Shown here: one piece after another, positions 14,307-20,381 of the stretch
How positions within the stretch are numbered: position 1 is the stretch's first letter
How the letters are laid out: the number at the start of each line of letters is the position of its first letter
Assembly: GCA_021203425.1 (NCBI GenBank)
Contig: JAJQBF010000218.1
Coordinates: 1 to 20,381, forward strand
Length of the DNA stretch: 20,381 bases
From: Clostridiales bacterium
Lineage (GTDB): Bacteria; Bacillota; Clostridia; Lachnospirales; CAG-274
Direction of reading: 5' to 3'
The notes under the pieces: model-generated
The model's database searches: none
Told to the model about the DNA's origin: nothing
Seen by the model: only the letters and a program-made list of their open reading frames with translations
Translations under genes and position numbers: made by a program

Positions 14307-16418
14307 TCATCGGTTTGTCAGGTAATTATATAAAATTTTAGCGGCTTCGCCGTTTGTAAGGAGGGTTTCGCCGTTAAAACAGTCTTTGTCATCGCCCTTC
14401 ATATAGCCAAGGCCGTAACACAGGGCAACGGCTGCTTTGTAATTTTCGTCTATTTCGTCCTTATAATATGAAACATCGAATATTTCAGGTACATCTAAAA
14501 GTCTTTTGTCGACTAAGCCTGCAAGTATTTCGGCTGTTTCATATCTTGTAAGATTTTCGCCGTAATATTTGCCTTCAAGTTCACTGAATTCACAGCCCCG
14601 TTCCGTTTTTGTTCCTCTGATTTTAAAGAAAACGGCAAAATCATCTATTGCCATAGGCTCATTAGGCTTAAATTCGTCTCTGTCGATATAATAACCGTTA
14701 TTGTAAAGCAGCTTTATAATATCTTCGTATTTATAGCCTTCAATGTCAATATAGCCTTCAAAATCTTCCTCTTCTTCATAAGGATTTCCCTTATAATTCA
14801 CTCTGTTTCCGTATTTGTCAAGGTAAACTCTGTCTATGTAATAGTTAAAAACATAAGCCAAGCCTATTCCCGTTTCGGTGTTTACATATGTGAGAACAGG
14901 AGGAAGGGTTTCAAACATTTTGTCATAACCCGTATCTATATCAATGGCGCCTTCAGTATCTGCAAAGTTAACATTTTTATGCCATGTGCAGTTATAATAA
15001 TCAAAGCTGCTATAGGTGTCAAAGGATATATTTATGTAATTATCTCTGTATTCTATTCCGTTTACCACTCTTATATAGTTAAACTCATAGCTGTAAGCCC
15101 CTGTTTCATCGTCTTCATATGCATTGTATTCGAGTTTTACCTCGTCGGCTTTGCCGACAGAAAAGGTATTTAAAATTCTTTCCGCAGTTTCAAGCATTTT
15201 GTCATAATCGAGGCTGGGTTTTTCTTCGCCTTTCTTAAGATACAGCACTGAGTTGGCATCACAATAATATGTAATCTCACCTGTGGAGGCGTCAACATAG
15301 ACACTTATATCCGTATTGTCATTATCTATATGTATCAGCCATACGTATTCCCCTGTGCTTTCCTTCCACAAATTAGAATACATATTTGTTTTATCTTTAA
15401 TCTGCACTTCCCGTTCAAGCAGGGCAAGAGCCTCTTCGGAGGTCAAAAGCTCTTCTTTCTCCTCCATTGCGGAAATTTCAGCCTCAGTCAGCTTATAGTC
15501 TTCCTCTTTTTCATCTGCCGTTTCTTCGGCAAGGTCATAGCTTGCGGAAGATGCGCCGCCGCTTCCTCCGAACGAACCTTCATAGCCGTAGGCTATGCTT
15601 TCTCCCGTAAAGGCATCTACCTTATATGAGGTTATATCCCTAACAAAAAAACAGGGAAAGGCAATATACATTTTTTCTTTGGAATCGAAATAGCCGGGAT
15701 ATTCAAAGCCGAATGTACAGTATTCTCTGTAATTATCGTGAGCCTCTTCGGCGGAAATAATGTTTTCCGGTGTCGGATAGTCATAATTAAAGGGACAAGA
15801 CAAAGGCGCAGCATAATAGATCACTTTGCCGGTGATTTTCGATACGTATACATAAAAATATGCATCTTCCACGGGGATATCATTTACGGTATACTGATAT
15901 GAAACATTATGGGAACGGAAGGCTGACGCATTTTTAACCTTGTTAAACCTTACATTTTCTCTGTATTCTTCGGGAATAACAAGGCTTAAAAAGCTGTCAG
16001 CAGCTGCTTTTGCCTCTTCCGAGGTTAATGCGCCCAGACCTGAATTTTCATTTTCATCTGATATGTCATATTGGTGTATATATTTATTTCCGTCAATATA
16101 GGTTCTTACGGTTGAGCTTGTTTCGGTGTTTTTCCAAAACAAATTATAGACTGTTTCACCACTGTCTTCGTCTTTTGAATATGAATAGTGGAATTCATCA
16201 TATTCAGATCCTATTTTAAACAGCTTTTTGGTGTAGACTATAAGCTCCGAAACCTCGTCTGAACCGGAAACCCCGGACGAAGAACTGCCATCTGAGGTTT
16301 CGTCCGCAATTTCTCCTTCAACAGCCAAATCTGCCGAAACTGCATCATCAGCCGAAACAGGCACTGTCTGAAGTGCAATAAAACCGCACATTACCGCACT
16401 TAATAATCTTTTCTTCAT
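14307..16418 (-). CDS. Secreted YcdB/PepSY-type protein with C-terminal SLH-like region
   Basis: A 703-aa exported protein of unknown function. A signal peptide is clear (MKKRLLSAVMCGFIALQTVPVSA). The middle part repeats a PepSY/YcdB-like unit: TSEEAKAAADSFLSLVIPEE, ISAEEAHDNYREYCTFGF, TSEEALALLEREVQI and the beta-strand signatures VDAFTGESIAY and VDASTGEITYY. The last 120 residues resemble S-layer homology segments (NEPMAIDDFAVFFKIR, LTRYETAEILAGLVDKRLL, AVALCYGLGYMKGDD), suggesting non-covalent wall anchoring. The ATG at 16418 was chosen because AAAGGAG lies about 9 nt upstream and a signal peptide follows. A longer in-frame start at 16478 would translate an intergenic palindromic repeat. 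PepSY units are often linked to inhibition of extracellular peptidases; this role is inference. Confidence 0.85.
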   Translation of the reverse strand: MKKRLLSAVMCGFIALQTVPVSADDAVSADLAVEGEIADETSDGSSSSGVSGSDEVSELIVYTKKLFKIGSEYDEFHYSYSKDEDSGETVYNLFWKNTETSSTVRTYIDGNKYIHQYDISDENENSGLGALTSEEAKAAADSFLSLVIPEEYRENVRFNKVKNASAFRSHNVSYQYTVNDIPVEDAYFYVYVSKITGKVIYYAAPLSCPFNYDYPTPENIISAEEAHDNYREYCTFGFEYPGYFDSKEKMYIAFPCFFVRDITSYKVDAFTGESIAYGYEGSFGGSGGASSASYDLAEETADEKEEDYKLTEAEISAMEEKEELLTSEEALALLEREVQIKDKTNMYSNLWKESTGEYVWLIHIDNDNTDISVYVDASTGEITYYCDANSVLYLKKGEEKPSLDYDKMLETAERILNTFSVGKADEVKLEYNAYEDDETGAYSYEFNYIRVVNGIEYRDNYINISFDTYSSFDYYNCTWHKNVNFADTEGAIDIDTGYDKMFETLPPVLTYVNTETGIGLAYVFNYYIDRVYLDKYGNRVNYKGNPYEEEEDFEGYIDIEGYKYEDIIKLLYNNGYYIDRDEFKPNEPMAIDDFAVFFKIRGTKTERGCEFSELEGKYYGENLTRYETAEILAGLVDKRLLDVPEIFDVSYYKDEIDENYKAAVALCYGLGYMKGDDKDCFNGETLLTNGEAAKILYNYLTNR

Positions 16419-16438
16419 TTTAATTTTCTCCTTTCTTA

Positions 16439-16500
16439 GGCTCCCCCTTTGGTTCCCCTTAAAAGGGGGAGCAGTCACACGATAGTGTGACTGAGGGGTA
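16439..16500. repeat. Double-hairpin palindromic intergenic repeat (REP/MITE-like)
   Basis: Two adjacent perfect stems. GCTCCCCCTTT (16440-16450) pairs with AAAGGGGGAGC (16462-16472), and CAGTCACAC (16472-16480) pairs with GTGTGACTG (16485-16493) around a GATA loop. CCCCTT- and GAGGGG-type flanks are also present. Compact GC-rich palindromes of this look recur as dispersed repeats in gut Clostridia genomes. It may also weaken read-through from uppP into the downstream gene. Confidence 0.6.
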
Positions 16501-16540
16501 CTTGCGGCACCTCTTACATACTTTACACCTGATTATTTTG

Positions 16541-17362
16541 TCAGTTTGCTATGGCAAAGTAAACAAGTACTACAATACCCAAAACAATTCTGTAATAGCC
16601 GAATGCTTTAAAATCAGTTCCCCTTATATAGCTTAACAGGAACTTTATAGCCAAAATCGAAACAGCAAAGGCGGAAACCATTCCCACAATAAGTATAACA
16701 GCCTCAGCCCCCGTAAAGGCAAGACCGAATTTCACAAGTTTCAAAAGACTTGCGCCGAACATAATCGGTATAGCCAAAAAGAATGAGAATTCAGCGGCAA
16801 CCGACCTTGAACAGCCTATTAAAAGTCCTCCGATTATTGTAGAGCCGGAACGTGACGTTCCGGGGACAAGAGCCAAAACCTGAAACAGACCTATTATAAA
16901 GGCTGTTGACAACGGAAGGCTTTCAAAACTTCTGAATTTAGCCCGTCTGCCTTTGTTGAAGTTTTCAACAATTATAAATATAACACCGTAAATTATCAGC
17001 ATAAGAGCAACAACTGTTGAATTATAAAGATATGCATCCAGCAGATCGTCAAAAAGCAGACCTATAACCGCCGCAGGAAGACAGGCGATTATTACTTTTG
17101 CCCATAAAACATAGGTGTCGGTTTTTTCGCTTTTCGTCTTTCGGGGAGAAAAGGGATTCAGCTTGTCGAAAAATACAACCACAACCGCCAAAATAGCCCC
17201 AAGCTGAATTACAACATCAAACATTTCACAAAATTCCTCTGTCATATTCAGCTTTATAACCTCCTGAGCCAAAATCAGATGTCCCGTTGAGCTTATGGGC
17301 AGCCACTCCGTTATGCCCTCTATAATTCCCAAAATAAGAGTTTTGATAATTTCAGTAAACAT
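16541..17362 (-). CDS. uppP: Undecaprenyl-diphosphatase UppP (BacA)
   Basis: Polytopic membrane phosphatase that converts undecaprenyl diphosphate to the monophosphate, recycling the lipid carrier of peptidoglycan; overproduction is known to give bacitracin resistance. The 273-aa length is normal. The two signature regions are present: EGITEWLPISSTGH at 15-28, with E15/E19 in the EGxxE position, and PGTSRSGSTI at 167-176 including the catalytic-site Arg171. About eight hydrophobic segments are seen. ATG with AGAGAGG about 8 nt upstream. Its leader can fold CTGTTTCC (17402-17409) against GGAACAG (17415-17421). Transcribed divergently from the SLH-M13 peptidase from a promoter at 17443-17471. 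Confidence 0.97.
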   Translation of the reverse strand: MFTEIIKTLILGIIEGITEWLPISSTGHLILAQEVIKLNMTEEFCEMFDVVIQLGAILAVVVVFFDKLNPFSPRKTKSEKTDTYVLWAKVIIACLPAAVIGLLFDDLLDAYLYNSTVVALMLIIYGVIFIIVENFNKGRRAKFRSFESLPLSTAFIIGLFQVLALVPGTSRSGSTIIGGLLIGCSRSVAAEFSFFLAIPIMFGASLLKLVKFGLAFTGAEAVILIVGMVSAFAVSILAIKFLLSYIRGTDFKAFGYYRIVLGIVVLVYFAIAN

Positions 17363-17442
17363 AGCTTTACCTCTCTGTTTAATTTTATTTTCGGATATAC
17401 CCTGTTTCCCTACAGGAACAGAGCCGAATAACCGTTACTTAG

Positions 17443-17507
17443 ATTATAACAGTTTGACGGTTTAAAGTAAATATTTTATTTACTTTTAAATCAAAAAATG
17501 ATATACT
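17443..17507. promoter_or_regulatory. Divergent promoters sharing a 23-bp palindromic operator
   Basis: A perfect 9-bp dyad, AAAGTAAAT (17464-17472) with ATTTACTTT (17478-17486), has a 5-bp spacer. Each arm contains a TTTACT -35 box. On the plus strand, TTTACT (17479-17484) stands 17 bp from TATACT (17502-17507), serving the M13 peptidase. On the minus strand, TTTACT (17466-17471) stands 17 bp from TATAAT (17443-17448), serving uppP. One bound protein would cover both -35 boxes. Confidence 0.75.
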
Positions 17508-17560
17508 TAAAAAGAACTTTGCGAAAATGAAATAAACATTTTAAGGAGGGACGGAAATAA

Positions 17561-19906
17561 ATGAAAAAATTTTTATCAATGCTGCTGACGGGAACATTTT
17601 TATTTACAGCGGCGCTCCCCGGCAATGTTTTTGCCGAGGATTATCTCACAAGAGAAGAGGTCTGCGAAATTATTGTTGATGCTGCCGACGACTACAACCC
17701 CGGTGTTGCAGCGGCAGATGTCTTAAAAGGCGACGGAGAGGGAAACACCTACGGTGACAGAGAGGCTACAAAGCTGGAGACATTTATAATGCTTGACAGA
17801 GCCTTCGGAACCTATCCGGAGCTTTCGGGCGCAAACCTTATAATGAATAACACAGACGCTGTTTATACCGACATACCCGACTGGGCTAAAGCTGAAATGT
17901 CACAGGTTTTGGCTGCAGGAATTGCAGACGGCACAGACAGCACAACCTTCGGTGTAAACGAAAAGGTGACGGAAACAGACCTTGAAAAATATTTAAAGCG
18001 TGTTTATGCGGTTTTCGGTACTAATTTAAAAGATGATTTTTACTCTGCCGTAAACGGTGATGTTCTTAACAGCTTATCAATAGAAACAGGCCGCTCGGGA
18101 AACGGCAGACTTTATGAGGCAATTGACAATAACTGGGAAAAACTCTTTTATGTTATGGCCGACTGTATTATTGGCAGCTCGGAAAAAGGCTCAAAGGAAG
18201 ATAAAATAAAAAATTATTACACGAATTATATCGATATGGCTGCAAGAAGCGCTATGACAACAGAGGTTGTGGGTGAATATTTGGACGATATTGAAAATAT
18301 GGAAACTATAGCTGATTTTCAGACCTTCAATGAGAAAATATTCGAAGATTTGGGCGTTTCGATTATAAATTTCGGCGCAACAGCAGACAGTATGGACAGC
18401 AACGTCTATATTGCTTATTTTGCCTATCCTACGCCGAATCTGTCAAAAGAAGCTTATACGGGAGAAAATGATGTTTTCAAAAACGCATATATAAAATATT
18501 TGAATACAATTCTTACTCTTTCGGGCGACAGTGAAGAAAAGGCGGCAGCCGAAACAGAGCTTTATTTTGAAACGGAAAGCAAAATTGCTCTTAAAACCTT
18601 TGACACATCAGAGCTTTATGATTTGGAAAAAACCTATAATATTTATACTGTTTCAGAGCTTGACGAAATTTATGATGAACTTGACATTCAGGCTGTTTAT
18701 GAAATGTCTCAGCTTACCCATCTTGACAAAATTCTTGTGACTCAGCCGGCGGCAATGGAAGAGGCTGCTGATTTGTTTACACAGGAGCGTATAGACGACC
18801 TTAAAAACTACTGCAGGGTAAGTATGATTGACTATATTGCCGGTTATATGGGACAGGAATATATAGACGCCGAGAATGTCTATGATATGGAAAGCCTCGG
18901 TACAGTGGGAAGCACATCTGTTTCGAGTGATGCCATTACAAGCGTAAACAACGTTTTTTCCGACTATATAGGAGAAATGTACGGAGATTTGTATTGTACT
19001 GACGAAATAACGTCAGAGGTTAAGGAAATGGCGGAAGAAATTGTCGAAATATACAGAGAAAGAATAGACAGCGCCGATTGGATGAGCGAGGAAACAAAGG
19101 CAAATGCAAAACACAAGCTGGACACTATGACAATAAACATAGGCGAGTCGGAAAAATATAATGATTATTATGCAGATGCCGATATAAAGAGCAGCGAAGA
19201 AGGGGGAAGTTACTTCCAAAATATGACAGAGCTTATAAAGGCGAGCAATAGGGCAGTTGTTGAAGAGTCAAAAAGTGCCGTAGACAAAACCCAGTGGACT
19301 GTTGCGCCCCAAACGGTAAATGCTTGCTACAGCCCTATTCAAAACGGAATTTATGTGCCTATTGCCTTTCTTCAGGAGCCTATTTACAGCATAGATTATT
19401 CATATGAAGAGAAACTGGGAAAAATAGGCGCAATAATAGGACACGAAATTTCCCACGCTTTTGACAGTTCAGGCTCACAATATGACGAAAAGGGAAACGC
19501 TGCGGATTGGTGGACGGCGGAAGACAAGGCGAAATTCAACGAGCTTTGCAGCGCAATAATCTCAGCTTATGACGATGAGGAATGGTGTACGGGAATACCT
19601 GTTGACGGAGAACTTACACTTACGGAAAATATCGCCGATTTGGCAGGGGTTTCCGTTGCTCTCGATTTGGCAGAAAGAACCGACGATTTTGATTATGACA
19701 TTTTCTTCAGGTCATATGCCGATTATTTTACTTCGGTATATACAAGAGAAACATCTGCTTATTTGTCACAGTCAGACAGTCACTCTCCCGACAGAGTAAG
19801 AGTAAACAGAGTAATTCAAAACACCGATAAATTTTACTCAACCTACGGAATAAAAGAAACCGACGGAATGTATGTTGCCGAGGATAAAAGAATAAGCATC
19901 TGGTAG
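17561..19906 (+). CDS. Secreted SLH-domain M13 (neprilysin-family) metallopeptidase
   Basis: A 781-aa exported zinc endopeptidase. The signal peptide is MKKFLSMLLTGTFLFTAALPGNVFAEDY. Residues 28-150 carry an S-layer-homology-like region (TREEVCEIIVDA, YTDIPDWAKAEMSQVLAAGIADGTD, FGVNEKVTETDLEKYLKRVY), pointing to attachment to the cell wall. From about 155 the M13 fold follows. Zinc site H628-E629-I-S-H632 (IIGHEISHAFD) and E689 in ENIAD (third ligand plus D693) are intact; the substrate-binding NACYSPIQNGIYVPIAFLQ and the terminal W of RISIW are also family features. ATG with AAGGAGG 11 nt upstream. Promoter TTTACT-17-TATACT. Strong terminator after it. Substrate peptide unknown. Confidence 0.95.
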   Translation: MKKFLSMLLTGTFLFTAALPGNVFAEDYLTREEVCEIIVDAADDYNPGVAAADVLKGDGEGNTYGDREATKLETFIMLDRAFGTYPELSGANLIMNNTDAVYTDIPDWAKAEMSQVLAAGIADGTDSTTFGVNEKVTETDLEKYLKRVYAVFGTNLKDDFYSAVNGDVLNSLSIETGRSGNGRLYEAIDNNWEKLFYVMADCIIGSSEKGSKEDKIKNYYTNYIDMAARSAMTTEVVGEYLDDIENMETIADFQTFNEKIFEDLGVSIINFGATADSMDSNVYIAYFAYPTPNLSKEAYTGENDVFKNAYIKYLNTILTLSGDSEEKAAAETELYFETESKIALKTFDTSELYDLEKTYNIYTVSELDEIYDELDIQAVYEMSQLTHLDKILVTQPAAMEEAADLFTQERIDDLKNYCRVSMIDYIAGYMGQEYIDAENVYDMESLGTVGSTSVSSDAITSVNNVFSDYIGEMYGDLYCTDEITSEVKEMAEEIVEIYRERIDSADWMSEETKANAKHKLDTMTINIGESEKYNDYYADADIKSSEEGGSYFQNMTELIKASNRAVVEESKSAVDKTQWTVAPQTVNACYSPIQNGIYVPIAFLQEPIYSIDYSYEEKLGKIGAIIGHEISHAFDSSGSQYDEKGNAADWWTAEDKAKFNELCSAIISAYDDEEWCTGIPVDGELTLTENIADLAGVSVALDLAERTDDFDYDIFFRSYADYFTSVYTRETSAYLSQSDSHSPDRVRVNRVIQNTDKFYSTYGIKETDGMYVAEDKRISIW

Positions 19907-19970
19907 CAGACGGCAGCATTTCAGCCGGTAAAAGACTTTTCTTCGAAAATCAAAAATCAAAAAAATAATC

Positions 19971-20016
19971 AAGGGGCTGTGAAAAAATTGAAAATTCAAT
20001 CTTTTCACAGCCCCTT
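19971..20016. terminator. Strong bidirectional intrinsic terminator
   Basis: A perfect 15-bp stem, AAGGGGCTGTGAAAA (19971-19985) with TTTTCACAGCCCCTT (20002-20016), lies between the convergent M13 peptidase and rpmB genes. T-rich tracts follow on both sides, TTTGTTTTATT on plus and TTGATTATTTTTT on minus. Confidence 0.93.
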
Positions 20017-20023
20017 TGTTTTA

Positions 20024-20224
20024 TTAAAGAGCACGGGTTACCTTATTGGAACGGAGACATCTCATACAGATATGGATAGACTTGATAGTCCCGTTGTCAT
20101 TGATTTTAATCTTCTTTACGTTGGGTTTCCAGCTTCTCTTAGCTCTTCTTGAAACCTGGCTACGGCTGATGCTTATTCTTCTGCCGTTGCTTATCTTTTT
20201 ATCACAAATATCACATTTTGCCAT
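20024..20224 (-). CDS. rpmB: Ribosomal protein L28 (bL28), zinc-binding form
   Basis: A 66-aa protein of the large ribosomal subunit. MAKCDICDKK, SRRAKRSWKPNVKKIKI and HICMRCLRSNKV are diagnostic. Four cysteines (C4, C7, C53, C56) form two CxxC pairs, so this is the zinc-binding (C+) version. ATG with AGGAGGTG about 6 nt upstream. Single-gene transcript with its own consensus promoter and a shared terminator. Confidence 0.97.
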   Translation of the reverse strand: MAKCDICDKKISNGRRISISRSQVSRRAKRSWKPNVKKIKINDNGTIKSIHICMRCLRSNKVTRAL

Positions 20225-20263
20225 GATAACACCTCCTAACCGTATTACGAAATCACTTTACCC

Positions 20264-20292
20264 ATTATAACAGACAATTTCTTTAAATGCAA
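20264..20292 (-). promoter_or_regulatory. rpmB promoter
   Basis: On the minus strand, TTGCAT (plus 20287-20292) and TATAAT (plus 20264-20269) are separated by 17 bp, with a TG-less but otherwise near-consensus layout about 40 bp before rpmB. Confidence 0.8.
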
Positions 20293-20330
20293 GCATTTTT
20301 TAACGAAATTTTTCAAAAATTAAACAACAG

Positions 20331-20376
20331 TAAATTCCCAAAGTAAATTCCACAGTGGAATTAGAAGTGGAAGTTA
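20331..20376. repeat. Cluster of TAAATTCC motifs in direct and inverted order
   Basis: TAAATTCC occurs at 20331-20338 and 20344-20351 (13 bp apart). Its inverse follows as GGAATTA at 20357-20363 and GGAAGTTA at 20369-20376 (12 bp apart). The central pair makes a perfect palindrome, AATTCCAC A GTGGAATT (20346-20362). It lies about 40 bp upstream of the rpmB -35 box and may serve a gene beyond the right edge. Confidence 0.55.
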
Positions 20377-20381
20377 CCTTG

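Noticed and set aside
16419..16478. Upstream start for the YcdB-like protein adding 20 residues
   Set aside because: It would translate the palindromic repeat and put residues before an otherwise perfect signal peptide that has its own RBS.
20331..20376. CRISPR-like array
   Set aside because: Units are only about 8 bp with mixed orientation and 4-5 bp gaps; this is an operator-like pattern, not spacer-repeat structure.

Overview
This window looks like chromosomal DNA of a low-to-moderate GC, Gram-positive anaerobe of class Clostridia (Bacillota). The evidence is strong AGGAGG ribosome-binding sites, GTG/TTG starts, SLH and LysM surface proteins, a clostridial-type FeoA/FeoB pair, a four-cysteine L28, and house-keeping genes of clostridial character. 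I see no phage, IS element, CRISPR array, tRNA or rRNA. The genus cannot be named from sequence reading alone.

Layout. (i) 1-3143, plus: recA, recX and a TPR-repeat gene in one tightly coupled cluster, closed by a probable terminator. (ii) 3200-5304, plus: feoA and feoB; feoB carries a one-base frameshift in a G run and a Cys-to-Arg change in a transport-gate motif. (iii) 5320-5807: a MerR-family regulator with a textbook 19-bp-spacer MerR promoter, ending in a bidirectional terminator. (iv) 5814-9523, minus: a LysM membrane protein, transcription terminator Rho with a long disordered insert, and a SpoIIQ-like M23-fold gene broken by two frameshifts. (v) 9839-12580, minus: an ECF sigma factor, a soluble zinc anti-sigma factor and an unusual ankyrin-repeat/GH43 glycosidase fusion, all overlapping and apparently translationally coupled. 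(vi) 12648-12819: a 172-bp intergenic element with extensive nested complementarity, probably a structured non-coding RNA. (vii) 12855-14297, minus: yajC and ribonuclease Z with a clear promoter. (viii) 14307-17362, minus: a secreted YcdB/PepSY-type protein with a C-terminal SLH-like region, a palindromic intergenic repeat, and uppP. (ix) 17443-19906: a divergent promoter pair whose two -35 boxes lie in one palindrome, then an SLH-M13 metallopeptidase. (x) 19971-20381: a bidirectional terminator, rpmB (L28) with its promoter, and an array of inverted/direct motifs at the right edge.

How the genes may work together. Most are core functions: DNA repair, iron uptake, transcription termination, protein export, RNA processing and cell-wall lipid recycling. 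The best candidate for an undescribed system is region (v) with (vi). There, a cytosolic beta-xylosidase-like enzyme carrying protein-binding ankyrin repeats is co-translated with an ECF sigma/anti-sigma pair that has no membrane segment, next to a structured RNA element. This suggests an intracellular glycan-sensing sigma switch, which is inference. Second, uppP and the secreted SLH-M13 peptidase appear to share one operator. Third, two genes (feoB and the M23-like gene) carry three frameshifts in total. They are either recent decay or assembly errors, and need read-level checking.
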